Shown piece after piece: positions 31,456 through 41,390 of a stretch of 64,000 bases of DNA (its first letter is position 1; each line of letters opens with the position of its first letter). The translations under genes were made by a program, and so were the position numbers. The stretch is taken from NCBI GenBank assembly GCA_963575745.1, contig CAUYUJ010007269.1, positions 291,501 to 355,500 on the forward strand. The letters run 5' to 3'. This DNA comes from Prorocentrum cordatum. Lineage: Eukaryota > Sar > Dinophyceae > Prorocentrales > Prorocentraceae. The notes below the pieces were generated by a model. That model made no database searches. It saw nothing but the letters and a program-made list of their open reading frames with translations, and was not told where the DNA came from.

Positions 31456-31656
31456 TGCGGGCAATAGCTATATCCACATCCAGTATGTCTTGGAGTTTTG
31501 GGCTCTCTTCCCCAGAAACTGGAGGCGCACTGGATATGGATAAAAATCTGGCCCCAACAGGCTCGATGTTGATCCACATCCAGTGCGCCTCGGCATTGCG
31601 GCACCCCTTCCCAAAAAGTCCAAGACGCTCTGGATATGGATATAAGTATTGCCCGC
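31456..31656 (-). mobile_element. TIR element, family B copy 2 (inside the LINE)
   Basis: 201 bp. GCGGGCAATAGCTATATCCA at the left and TGGATATAAGTATTGCCCGC at the right are the ends of TIRs about 38 bp long with few mismatches. The reverse complement aligns with 10625-10830. It interrupts the decaying RT region of the LINE. No clear target duplication. Confidence 0.87.
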
Positions 31657-32431
31657 AGGTAGGACCAAGGAACATCAGCAACTTGTGAACGTTATTTTCA
31701 ACTATGTGACGTGACCATGTGTCAGAGAAGCTCAGCGAGCACTCCGGGACCTAGAGCACGTTATCCGAAGTCCACATCCCAATATTTGCGCACCTTTCCC
31801 TCTCCCCACTCATGCAGGTTGATCCCGACACGAGGCGAGGTGGTGTGAACGCACGTATATCGTATATTGTTTCGACGACGGTACGTGTCACGTACGAGGC
31901 ACTGCTCTCCTACTGCTGGAGGCAACGCCGGATATTGCCGAAGCAAAGGCCAACAGCTTCGTACGACAAAGCTCGCGCCCGAATTTCTCGGCCGGTCAAA
32001 CGGCCCTCTTCCAGCTCCGCGGCAAGGGCCTCCGGCATGCCCAAAGACAACTTTGAGACACCAAGGAACGCCTCGTTGAGGATCTCCTCCAGCATCGTTG
32101 GGGCCTTCGACGTCAGGTAAAACAGGGCTAGGATCGGGATAAATCGCTCCAAAGAGTTCTGGAGCGCTCTCAGAGCGTTCCGGAACGCTCTGGAGCGGCC
32201 GCGGCGCCCAATGCATCCTCCAAACCCGCCGATTCTCAGAGATTTCGAGTTATCCCGATCCGAGTTTGTCCCGATCTTCGCGTCGTTGGATCAGGGCACT
32301 ACGACAATAGCCAAACCTGGGCACAACATTGGCCGCTCTGGTAAGAGAAAACTCGGTGCAGCAGTCCGGGTCGCTCTTGCGCCAGCACAGCGCGCGCGCT
32401 CGCGGCAGCTCGCCGCCTGCCTAGCGGCCGC

Positions 32432-33244
32432 ATGCCTGCACTTCACGGATACCCTGCCCTGGGCAGGCCCACTTTTCAATGCAGGCGGCCGTCACGGCTG
32501 GACAGCACGCGCATCTTCAGCACTGGAGGTTCACGACATGCGGAAAGATTAGCGAGAAGAAGGAAAGCGACAGCCGGGCAGCATCGGACGCATTGGATCT
32601 TGCATCGGTTGGGCGGGCTGATCATACTACAATGCTGCGGGCACACAAGCTCAAGCTCCCGAGCAGACTCATACACCACGGGACCCCCACGCTACGAGGA
32701 CTGGTCTCACACGTGCTTCATTCAGGCAGCCTCATCCGCCAAGGACTCTTGGCTGCATCGGGTCCTTGAGGATCTTCGGTGGGTCTTGGAGGTCCCCCAT
32801 GGGTTCCAGATGCTCCCCGACCCAGTCCAGCATGTTGCTGATGGGGAGGCGCACATACATGCCTTACTTCCTAAGTCGAGAGGAGCTGTCAACGCAGCAT
32901 TGCGGGCAAACGAAGCGGCGAACGGCAAGGCAGTGCTGGCCAAACAGACCAAAGGCAAGTGCTTGAAGTTGCTATGCAAACTAGAACGCTAGTTCCAATC
33001 ACCGACCCAACACATCCTCTCTTCCCACAACCAACTCCGACTCCAACTCTACCGTGCATGTGTTCCTACCACGGGAAGGAACATATTGCGCTACGGAGGC
33101 ACATCATTTAGGCACACTCTAGCGCGGCACACAGTACCACGATTCAGGGGGATGGGTGACTTCTGCATGGCATGCTCTACCAATTTTTCAGCTCGCCGTC
33201 TGCTGCCAAGGCATCTTGCATTTGACGCACCTTGGTGTTGCTAA
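32432..33244 (+). pseudogene. C-terminal segment of the decayed LINE
   Basis: One frame is open from 32432 to 33244 apart from a single TAG at 32990. Upstream of the TAG it encodes a helical-looking SWLHRVLEDLRWVLE segment; downstream it encodes a C-x2-C-x12-H..C zinc-finger-like end (from CMAC at about 33164). Reading through the TAG gives an uninterrupted C-terminal domain, so the TAG may be a single substitution. Confidence 0.55.
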
Positions 33245-33255
33245 ACTCGGCACCT

Positions 33256-33412
33256 CCCTTTAACAGACCTCCCCTTAGTGAAAACGGCCTGGGACCGAAC
33301 CCGACGGACCTGGACCCGCAAAAATGACGGCCGCGACGTCCTCTCGCGAAGCGATAACGGCCAATTCCTTAATCGACGTGTCAGGGTAATTAGGAGGGGT
33401 CTGCCCACCCCC
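33256..33412 (+). mobile_element. TIR element, family P copy 3
   Basis: Family P landmarks: CCCCTTAGTGAAAACGGCCT, GACCTGGACCCGCAAAAATG, TTCCTTAATCGACGTGTCAG and the right end GGTCTGCCCACCCCC. It begins 12 bases after the stop codon of the decayed LINE. Same orientation as the other four. Confidence 0.82.
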
Positions 33413-33421
33413 AATAATTAA

Positions 33422-33515
33422 CGGGCGAAGAACGGTATAACATAAACTTTTTCGCCGTCGGGGACACCTGCCCCAGGGCGGCTGGAAATCTTGCCCTATA
33501 CCGTTCTTCGCTCGC
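33422..33515. repeat. Short inverted-repeat element X
   Basis: GCGAAGAACGGTATA (33425-33439) and its exact inverse TATACCGTTCTTCGC (33497-33511) bound a 57-base interior. About 90 bp overall. Confidence 0.75.
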
Positions 33516-33551
33516 TGAGAATAAACCTATCACATGCACGGTGCTGCAGCT

Positions 33552-33803
33552 ATGCTGGTGGACGAGCAGAGGAGGACGCCCGGCGCGGGGCTCTGAGAGC
33601 CCGCTCGCGCCCGGGGCGCCATGGCGTCGTGCTGCTCGCTCTCCTCCTCCTCGCCCTGCTCCTGAGGTCCTTTCCTCGCCCTCCTCCTCGCCCTGCTCCT
33701 CGCCCTCCTCCTCGCTCGCTCTCCTCCTCCTCGCTCTCCTCCTCCTCGCCCGCTCTCCTCCTCCTCGCTGAAATAAACAAATGCCGGTGGACGAGCAGAG
33801 GAG
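33552..33803 (+). mobile_element. 206-bp insertion between 23-bp direct repeats
   Basis: ATGC[TC]GGTGGACGAGCAG followed by AGGAG occurs at 33552-33574 and 33781-33803 (one mismatch in 23). Between them lies a segment with CTC/CTCG repeats that ends CTGAAATAAACAA, an A-rich tail against the second repeat. Long flanking duplication plus an A-rich 3' end fits retroposition; tandem duplication around a microsatellite is the alternative. Confidence 0.6.
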
Positions 33804-33938
33804 CTGCGCGAGCAGGAGTCCGACGAGGTCTCGCAGCAGGGCCGGGCAGGGCCGGGCAGAGGCGGAGAGCCGCCTGCACCGCCGGGCCAAGGAGCTCCCA
33901 GCAGGTGGGCCCCTGCCCCTCCTCCACGCTCTTTTGTT

Positions 33939-34107
33939 TGAAGGGGCCCAGGGACACACAACTGCCTACACACAAATACCAGGATTCCCCACAAACCTTC
34001 ATATGTTCTCGGTTTTTTGTCTACCCCCCCGTCCACTGCCCATCTCTTCCCGTATGTTCCTGGGCCTCGACGATGGATTGTGTCTGTGTGTTTCTGTTCC
34101 CTCCTGA
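33939..34107 (+). mobile_element. TIR element, family A copy 5
   Basis: About 169 bp with family A landmarks (TGAAGGGGCCCAGGGACACA, CTCGACGATGGATTGTGTCT, right end CCCTCCTGA). Flanks TTGTT and ATGTT form a 4/5 direct repeat. Confidence 0.85.
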
Positions 34108-34156
34108 ATGTTCTCTCTCACAACACCGATGAGGAGACACGACAAATCCTATTTGA

Positions 34157-34543
34157 GCGGCGTATGACTTGTGCGCCGCTCTTTTCAATCCGGCCCACTA
34201 CGACCAGCCTGACCTACAGCAACAGTTTGCCGATCGACATCTGAGGTACGGACAACAGGACTACGAAGAAGTTGCAGGTTCCATTATCATCATCCGCATT
34301 CATCGACGCGAGATCTTTGTTCTGAACATCGTATCTGACCGCTGGCGTGAAGGCGACATCCAGACATGGATTGAAAATGAGCGCCATGGGGTGGTGTACC
34401 AAATCACGATGCTCAACGTAGATCTTGCCATACGTACCCAGCTGGGAGGTCTCACGCAGCAGGGCACCATCCGGATTTGGGAAGATCACATCCTTTCACG
34501 GCGAGTTCGGACCACGGGGAGACGGAACCGTGCGAGACGTTGA
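34157..34543 (+). CDS. Hypothetical ORF between two family A elements
   Basis: An open frame of about 128 codons without a clear ATG near its left edge (stop at 34154). The product is balanced in composition and not low-complexity, with segments such as GSIIIIRIHRREIFVLNIVS and GVVYQITMLNVDLAIRTQLG, and ends in an Arg-rich tail before TGA. I do not recognise a family. Family A elements flank it (ending 34107, starting 34591). It could be an exon, a retrotransposon remnant or chance. Confidence 0.3.
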   Translation, partial: AAYDLCAALFNPAHYDQPDLQQQFADRHLRYGQQDYEEVAGSIIIIRIHRREIFVLNIVSDRWREGDIQTWIENERHGVVYQITMLNVDLAIRTQLGGLTQQGTIRIWEDHILSRRVRTTGRRNRARR

Positions 34544-34590
34544 GAGCCGCACGATGGCAGGATGCCCTTCCCGCTGATGACCAACAATAT

Positions 34591-34753
34591 TGAAGGGGGC
34601 CCAGGACACACAAATAAATACACACAAATAAAAGGATTCCGCATATTTCCCCATATTTTCTGGATTTTTGTCTTCGCCCCCACTTCCCATATGTTCCCAT
34701 ATTTTCCTGGGAGTCGACGATTAATTGTGTCTGTGTGTTTCTTTCCCTCCTGA
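34591..34753 (+). mobile_element. TIR element, family A copy 6
   Basis: About 163 bp with family A landmarks (TGAAGGGGGCCCAGGACACA, GTCGACGATTAATTGTGTCT, right end CCCTCCTGA). Perfect 5-bp direct repeat AATAT (34586-34590 and 34754-34758). Confidence 0.9.
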
Positions 34754-35550
34754 AATATGTGCTTTGGGGAGCGCCGTCGGCCAGCAACGGGCAGCCCTTG
34801 CAGCTCAACGTCGGCAGCCAACTGCTGTGGGGCCTCACCCACCCACTAGGAACCAGGATGCCATCTCAAAACGGGGAGCTCGGGTTGGATAGAACATCCC
34901 ATGCCAGCAACCTGGCAACCCAAAGCGCCCTCAAGCTTCCAGTGGGACCACCTTGAAAGCCTCGTGTCGATGCCGTACACCATCACGGCCGACTTCGATA
35001 CATGCGTGCATCCTGACGTGCGTTCTTCTACAATCGGAAAGGCTCCCACACGTATACTTGGTCTCAGGTGCCAGAGTCTCGGAGAGTACCCCTTGGGCAC
35101 CCAAAAGAAGGGTCGATGCCATCACGCACCTGGCATGCATCTCATCTTGCTGGGGAACAGAAAGCTTCTGGCCAGTTCCATACCCACAGCAAGACGACGT
35201 ATCCTACACAGATGTGCCTGAATGTTGCTATGGCTGCGCAGGCCTCACTAGACAGGACTCTTGCCGACCCCAACGATTGTGACGAGGAGCACGATACGCC
35301 GCAGGACGACCCAGTGCTGATCGAGAATCGGATGGCCTTGTATGTGAGCTCTGCGGACCCCGCCTTCCAACCTGATCCCGACTTCGCCCCGGCTAGAACA
35401 AGGGAGGCAGGAGACCCAAAAGGCCGACCCCGAACTCCACAGGTTCTGCAAGGATCCCGACATGGGCCCTCAGGATCCCGTCCCAACCACCGACGAGTAT
35501 GCTCCGACTCCAGCTTCTTCCGAGGACCCTCACTGCTACCCCCAGCAACC
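34754..35550. other. No gene assigned; possible coding patch
   Basis: A plus-strand frame at 35068-35631 includes an acidic stretch (DCDEEHDTPQDDPVLIENRM) and is less repetitive than its surroundings. No family was recognised and the limits are unclear. Confidence 0.3.
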
Positions 35551-35551
35551 T

Positions 35552-35866
35552 TTGGATTTGGAAGGCTTCGGCAGAGCAGGGGTATGGCAGCCCAAAATCG
35601 AATCGATAAGTCGGATCGGCGATCGAAATAAGTCGGATCGGCAGAAATCGACAGCCGAGTCGGGAAAAGTCGAATCGGCGGAAATCGGCGGGCTAGTCTG
35701 CGTCCAATCACAACTCGGAGCCCGAATCGGAATCCGAAATCGAATCGAATCGGAATCGGAATCCATCGGAGTCGAATCGAATCGAATCGGAGGATTCGAA
35801 ACGAGCTCTGGTATCTGGGCGAACCCAGCTCATTGGATTTGGAAGGCTTCGGCAGAGCAGGGGTAT
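35552..35866 (+). mobile_element. Family H copy 2 with 34-bp direct repeats
   Basis: 35586-35831 matches family H copy 1 (GTCGGATCGGCGATCG, GCCGAGTCGGGAAAAGTCG, ATCGAATCGAATCGGAATCG, GAAACGAGC). An identical 34-base phrase with TTGGATTTGGAAGGCTTCGG flanks it at 35552-35585 and 35833-35866. The perfect long duplication supports a retroposon-like insertion. Confidence 0.75.
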
Positions 35867-35881
35867 CTGGGGTATCAGGGC

Positions 35882-35972
35882 TATTCCTCCTCCTCCTCCT
35901 CCTCCTCCTCCTCCTCCTCCTCCTCCTCCTCCTCCTCCTCCTCCTCCTCCTCCTCCTCCTCCTCCTCCTTGG
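35882..35972. repeat. (CCT)n microsatellite
   Basis: About 30 uninterrupted CCT/CTC repeats. Confidence 0.95.
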
Positions 35973-36143
35973 GTAGCAGGGGTATTGGTAGCAGGGGGAG
36001 CATTGGGCCCAACCCCTCTCTGTGGCCCTCCGTCGGCTCCGCCTTCCCCCCTGCCCGCCCTCTCTCTCTCTCGAGCAGCTTTTGCGCGAACCGCCGCCAA
36101 CCTTGGGAGAGCAACTACTGGGAGGTTTTCGTCCGAAGGATTA

Positions 36144-36337
36144 TCGGGCCGGGCCGGGGGGGGATAGCAAAGGGGGGGTTTGAGAATCAGCTCACGTAGC
36201 TGCTTTTCCCGGCGCCTCCCGGCGCCAGGAGGCGCCCATGTATCGAGGAATGGGCCCGGCGGCGGGGGCCGAAACCAGCTGCATGTAGCTGGTTTCGTAA
36301 CCCCCCCTTTCCCAAACCCCCCCTTTCGCCCGACCCG
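36144..36337 (+). mobile_element. TIR element, family F copy 2
   Basis: 194 bp. CGGGCCGGGCCGGGGGGGGA and TTTCGCCCGACCCG are the inverted ends; the interior matches copy 1 (AATCAGCTCACGTAGCTG, TGTATCGAGGAATGGGCCC, CCAGCTGCATG). GGATTAT and AGATTAA just outside the ends may be a decayed duplication. Confidence 0.87.
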
Positions 36338-36364
36338 AGATTAAGGAGGAGTAAGCCCCATTGG

Positions 36365-36480
36365 GGGCTATTACGCCGGAATGGGCCTCGGATTAAGCGG
36401 GATTAAGCCGGATGAAGCGGGATTAAGCGGGCTTGAGCCGGATTCAGCGGGATGGAGCGGGATTAGGCCGGATTCCGGAC
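36365..36480 (+). repeat. GGATTAAGC[CG]G minisatellite
   Basis: About nine imperfect 12-bp units of GGGATTAAGCGG/CGGATTAAGCC. Confidence 0.8.
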
Positions 36481-36642
36481 CAGGACAGGATCAGAATCTG
36501 ACCTCCCAGGAGTTGCATCCGAACCGATCCGAGGGAGGCCCGGCGGCGGCGAGAAGCCCAGCGCGCTGCGCAACATCCGCTTGCGAGCGCCGCGGCACGG
36601 CGCGCTCGGCTGCGCCGCGGGCTGCGCCCTCCCCCCTGCGGC

Positions 36643-36805
36643 GGGGGACAAGCCTCCCTTTAGTAGACCTCCCCTTAGTGACAACGGCCTGGGACCGAAA
36701 CCGACGCACCTGGACCGGCAGAAATGCCTGCCGCGACGCCCCCTCGCGAACCGAAAACGGCCAATTCCTCCATCGACGCGTCAGGGCAGGAGGTCTGTCC
36801 ACCCC
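36643..36805 (+). mobile_element. TIR element, family P copy 4
   Basis: Landmarks CCTCCCTTTAGTAGACCTCC, CTTAGTGACAACGGCCTGGG, ATCGACGCGTCAGGGCAGGA and right end GTCTGTCCACCCC. Left end GGGGGACAAGCCTCC is inverted relative to the right end. Same orientation as the other copies. Confidence 0.83.
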
Positions 36806-36899
36806 AGGCCTCCCCCCTCCCCCTGGCGGCCCCCAGGAGGCCGGTCCGGCATCCCTTCTGCCCGCCTACCCTGGGGCAGGGGGGCCGAGCACACCACAC

Positions 36900-37064
36900 T
36901 CAGGTCGGGCCTGTGCCCCTGCAGGGGAAGCGTGGACGAAAAATAAAAAAATACTCCATAAAAATAATCAAAAATGGTGCCCAGACATACTCAAAACATG
37001 ATCCCCAGACTATTGTTTCTACTACTTCTGAAGATTCCCCCTGTGGAGGGACAGGCCCGACTTA
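36900..37064 (+). mobile_element. TIR element, family M copy 4
   Basis: 165 bp. TCAGGTCGGGCCTGTGCCCC and GAGGGACAGGCCCGACTTA are inverted ends. Perfect 9-bp direct repeat ACACCACAC flanks it (36891-36899 and 37065-37073). A-rich left half, T-rich right half. Confidence 0.92.
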
Positions 37065-37154
37065 ACACCACACCGAGAGCGGCACCACTTGCCCACGTCT
37101 GCGCCCCACCACCACCCTCCCGATGGCCACCCCCGCCGCCTCTCTGCCCTGCTC

Positions 37155-37305
37155 CTTCTGGTTCGCTTCGTCCTCCCTCCTCCTCCTCCTCCTCCTTCTC
37201 CTTCTCCTCCTCCTCCTCCTCTTCCTCCCTCCTCCTCCTCCTCTTCCTCCCTCCCCCTCCTCCTCTTCCTCCCTCCCCCTCCACCTCCTCCTCCTCCTCT
37301 TTCGT
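37155..37305. repeat. (CCT)n microsatellite
   Basis: CCT/CTC tract with CTT and CCC interruptions. Confidence 0.9.
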
Positions 37306-37427
37306 CCCCACTATCCCCAATTCCCTCACAATCTCGTGCTCTGCTTTGCCGACGCCCTCCCTTCGACCCTCCGCACATCTCCCCCCTCCCCTCTCCCGCC
37401 TGCCTCCCAATATCTTCCCATCCCTTT

Positions 37428-37597
37428 CGGGGATGGATAGACCCCCCTTTAGCAAAACGGGGTTTAGTGGAAACGACCTGAGGCCCAAACCTGGCGGGCG
37501 CAAGCCTGGAAAATAACGGCCACGGCGCCCTCTCGAAAACCGAAAACGGACAATTCACTAATCGACGTGTCACTGTTGGAGGTTCTGTCCACCCCCG
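37428..37597 (+). mobile_element. TIR element, family P copy 5
   Basis: 170 bp, closest to copy 1 (CGGGGATGGATAGACCCCCC, GTTTAGTGGAAACGACCTGA, CACTAATCGACGTGTCACTG, right end TTCTGTCCACCCCCG). Inverted ends intact. Confidence 0.88.
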
Positions 37598-38760
37598 ACC
37601 CTCCCCAGTCTCGAACACTTCGTGGTGAAAACAAGAGAGAGTCAAAGCCATCCCACACGAGAAATTGTAGACACCCCAAGACAAGCCATGAAAGGGCGGC
37701 CTTCTGCCCAACCCCCTGAGCCCTCCGAGGCAGCTCAAATCAGACCCCCTCAAACCAGACCATCCGAAATACACGGCATTGGTGTAGGAGGAAGCCGCGA
37801 GGCTGCGCGAAACGGAACAAGGAGCGAAGGACCATGAAAGAGCCAAACATACCAAGGGTCCCACGATCTGGACACGCAGGACCTCGCACCCTCGGTGAGG
37901 AGGAGGGAGGACGACGAAGGGGGGATGGTGAAAGGAAAACGCACAAAGACGGGGAGGAAACGGGGAAGCAAAACGACGAAGACGAGGATATGGCGGGGGA
38001 CGCAATATGTGTATGTATATATATATATATATATAGGTCAATATCCCCCTCTGCTTCGTCCTCCACATTGTCCTCCATCCACCCTCGAACTCCCCCCTCC
38101 GGGAGGAATTCGTACCTCCAGTATTCCTCCCTCTTCCTACTCCTCGTTCCCCTCATCTTTGTTGTGCTCCTCGCCGCCTCGTTTTGGTCCTCCCGCGCCC
38201 GCGCCTCGAGATCGCCTCCCGCCACCCCTTCCCCTTTTGGCCTCTCGCTGGAACGCTGCCAACAAGATGATCAGGATCACCGTGTAGACGCAAACGAGGG
38301 AACAAGGCCTCCCCCGCCCCGACCGCGTCAAGGGATCGCGGGATCGCGGGGCCGGCCGAAGGCGGGGGAGGGAGGAGGAAAGAAGGACAGGAGGGACAGC
38401 CGATGACGTCAGAGTTTTGCCCGTTCGGGAAGAGAGGCCTCACCCAAAGGTCCGGGGATGGAGGAAAGACAAACGGGAAGAAATCAGGGGGGTGGGGGGG
38501 GAACGGTCGGAGAAACATCGGCAACACCAACGAGGGTGCAAGGTCTGCTTCGCCTGGGACCAAGAGCTCGTCACCCTCACGCTCGCCCGCCTGTCATCGT
38601 CGTGATTTTCCTTTTCCAGCTCCTTATCATCATCCTCCGCGTCACCGTCGCCGTCACCATCATCCTCATTACAAACATCACCATCGTCACACGTCTGCCC
38701 GTTTCTCACCGCCGGACCATTCTCTCCTTCCATTCTCTTCGACCCTCATCCTCATGATCC
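37598..38760. other. No gene; (TA)n and (ATC)n patches
   Basis: A (TA)n run at about 38016-38036 and CATCATC/CACCATC words at 38620-38690. Short frames only. Confidence 0.45.
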
Positions 38761-40215
38761 TCCTGTGTACGGAATCCCGAATGTCCCGCGGGGGAACAAA
38801 CTCATGTCCACGCCTAAAAGGGACCGACGCCGCTCGGATGGCCCGCGCTGTCCAAAGATGCACCGGGACATCGTGTCGCGAACACGAACAGCACTTGCCA
38901 CTCCCTGTGGATATCGAACGGCCATCTGCTTTTGTATAGAAGGGCTGTCCCGATTGCAAGCGCCTTTAAGCATATGCGCAACTAGTTTTGCCCAGCACGC
39001 GAAAAATACGACAACTTTTCCTTCACGCAGCCATCCGCTACATATAGGTCGCCACACAGCTGCCAAGTGACGCTGCAGCAAGCGAGGACTGCCTGCAGCG
39101 CGGATCAGGCCCAACTGATGACATTGCACAGAAGACTGGCGCGCATAATCTGCGCAACGCTGCAGACCGCGTCGGCGTGCGAAACCGCAGCACGTCGCCA
39201 GACAACAAGCAGCGGACGACAGACGAACGACGAGGCTCCGCTGGGGAGGGGAGGGAGGGCCCGCGGGGAGCGTCCGCGCCCAGCGCAGCCACGCACTGGC
39301 CCGGGCGCCGCGGCGGCACGCCGCGCGCCAATGGCCGCCCGGCGGCGCCGATGCCGGCCGCCATGTGGCCAATGAGCTCCGCGAGCTCTGGGCCCCGCAG
39401 GCCGCCTAGCGCGGCGGGCAGCCGCCACTGCAGCTGCCAGCGCCCCCAAAAGGTCCCAAGAGGCCCCCAATAGACACCCAGGACGCCCTAAGAGGCTGCG
39501 GCGAGAAGGCGAGTTAGCCCTTCCCTCCTCCCCCCCCCGAGTCTGGAGAGGGGGGGTCAGCGAGGGGATAGACCGTCCAAAACAGCCTCGGCGAGAAGGC
39601 AAACATCACTGATGTTACTAAGATTTTGGCCACACGTTGGCCTCCTGGGGTGGTGATCCTAGTTTACTGCGGTCCTCTCTCTGATCGACATGCTCCAAGA
39701 TGACCCCAAGATGGACCCCGAGGCCCCACATACGAGATGCACAGCAACAAGATGCCCGTCTTGGCTGCTAACATGAAACGTACCTCCGAGCGCGCCGCCA
39801 GAATTACGGTGGCGCCTGCAACTTGAGACGCGAGGCCGCCGCCCGGACTGGCGGCGGCCTCGAGAAGCGAGCGCGAAGACAGGCAAATTAGGACGGTGGC
39901 CGCACGACCCGCCGCCGTCAGCACTTTTTAGTCAGCGGCCGCAGGCGAGAGCGCCAGCGGCGAGTCCGGTCAGAGCGGACCGCGCAAAGACGAATTAACC
40001 TAAAGCGGTGGGCCGAAGTCTCACGCAGCACCTCGGCGGGCAGCGCCGCCGTCAGTACGCGCAGCTCTGGCCCGTGGACGAAGGCGAGGGGAGGACGCAG
40101 GCGAGGAGGGAAGCTCCATCGCGCCAGGCAGGGGCCGCACAGGCGCGGACGCCACCACCACCACCACCAGGACCACCACCATCAGCAGGGCGCCGCCGCG
40201 TCGCAGAGCCGCCGC
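38760..40215. other. No gene recognised
   Basis: GC-rich mixed sequence. Overlapping frames on both strands near 39100-39470 are compositionally biased (Arg/Ala/Pro-rich) and carry no motif. A small CCAAGAGG patch occurs at 39448-39500. Confidence 0.4.
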
Positions 40216-40239
40216 GTCACCTCGAGGCTCCCATGGTGC

Positions 40240-40495
40240 CTTAAGAGGAGCCACAGAGGAGCCCAGGAGACCCCAAGAGGCCCCCAAGATGCCCCCAAGG
40301 TGCCTCCTAAAGGCCCCTAAAAGACTGCCAAGAGACCCCCAAAAGGTCCCAAGAGGCTCCCCGTAGGCAACCAAGTCGTTTCAAGATGCCCGCGGACCCG
40401 CCAAAAGGGCCCCCAAGAGGCTCGAGAGGCCCACACCAAACTCTCACGAGATATCCGAAGAAACTCCGAGAAGCCTCCAAGAGGCCTCTGGCATG
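40240..40495 (+). repeat. CCAAGAGGC degenerate repeat fragment
   Basis: Imperfect CCCAAGAGGC/CCCCCAAGA words, related to family R, same strand sense. Confidence 0.55.
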
Positions 40496-40499
40496 TTTT

Positions 40500-40770
40500 G
40501 CTCGCCCTCCTCCTCCTCCGCTTCCTCGTCCGCCTAATCCTCCTTCCTCCTTACCCTCTCCCTCCTCCCTCTCCCTCCTCCCTCTCCTCCTTCTCCTACT
40601 CCTCCTCCTCATCCTCCTCCTCCTCCTCCTCCTCCTCCTCCGCGTCCTCGTGCTCCTCCTCCTCCTCCTCCTCCTCCTCCTCCACCTCCTCTTTCTCCTC
40701 CTCCTCCTCCTCCTCCTCCTGCTCCTCCTCCTCCTCCTCCACTGGTTCCTCCTCTGGTTCCTCCACTGGT
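40500..40770. repeat. (CCT)n microsatellite
   Basis: Long CCT/CTC tract ending in three GGTTCCTCC-like words. Confidence 0.92.
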
Positions 40771-40954
40771 TTCTCCTCAATGTTCCCCCTCTTGGGGTAT
40801 GACGGCTTCCAAAGCCTCTAACCGACCCCCTGATAGTAATCTTTATGAAATGAGGAAGTTCGGCGCCCAGGGGAAGAATAAACGGAGATCGCAACACGAT
40901 GATGAAGATGATGACGATATTGATGATGATGATCCTGGGTGGTCCATAGAGAGC

Positions 40955-41390
40955 CTTGGGAATCATTAGAAACCCTTCCAGGAAACCCATCGGATCCCGT
41001 ACGACATCCATAGGATTCCTTAGGACATCTATCGGAATCCTCGGGACATCCATCGTGTTCCTTAAGAAATCCATCGGGTGCCTTAGGACATCCATCGGAA
41101 TCCTTCGGAACCCTTGGGATCCTTTAGGATATCCATAAGACTCCTCCGGAAACCCATCGGGTCCCTTAGGATACCCATCGGATTCCTTAGGGCGTGCATC
41201 GGACTCTGTAGGAAACCCATCGGATTCCCAAAGACATCCATAGGATTCCGTCGGAAACCCATGGGATTCCTCAGGACATCCATTGGAACCCCAGGGGGGT
41301 ACATCAGAATCCCAAGAAACCCCATTGGTTTCTCAGGAAACCCATCGCGTTCTTCAGGAAATCCCCAAGGAGGAGGAGGACGAGGAACCC
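40955..41390. repeat. 21-bp minisatellite
   Basis: About 20 imperfect units of roughly CATCGGATTCCTTAGGACAT. The period is 21 bases, so the minus strand stays open as a heptad-like peptide repeat (LRNPMDV / LRNPMGF). A few further units occur at 41640-41740. Coding is possible but unproven. Confidence 0.8.

Larger units (their letters stand above)
28736..33244 (+). pseudogene. Decayed LINE retrotransposon (RNase H-like, EEP, RT, zinc finger)
   Basis: Pieces in changing plus-strand frames follow the order of a dinoflagellate-type LINE polyprotein. An RNase H-like part comes first: RRAELEAAIRANAW (about 28938-28980), then in another frame MSDSMDVGRIATGG (about 29000-29047) and AHPWNDCVDKIARL (about 29157-29198). 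EEP pieces follow: HAEPDLLIVVIRAP (about 29774-29815), VTLADVNAAI (about 29944-29973) and HRVDHDICLKI (about 30199-30231). RT pieces include MAKLYYPVVGQTCARLETTL (from 30899) and a motif-A-like MSAFHHSICELL (about 31236-31270). The end at 33158-33244 codes CMACSTNF..RRLLPRHL..C, a zinc-finger-like tail, then TAA. Frameshifts, an in-frame TAG at 32990, an inserted family B element and no visible RT motif C show it is dead. Family placement is from memory of the architecture. Confidence 0.7.

Noticed and set aside
5946-34753. Conserved minus-strand peptide (NPENMGKYGES..CVFICVSQGPF) in all family A copies
   Set aside because: It recurs because the DNA element recurs. The peptide is not longer than the element and frames differ at the edges, so it is a by-product of repeat conservation.
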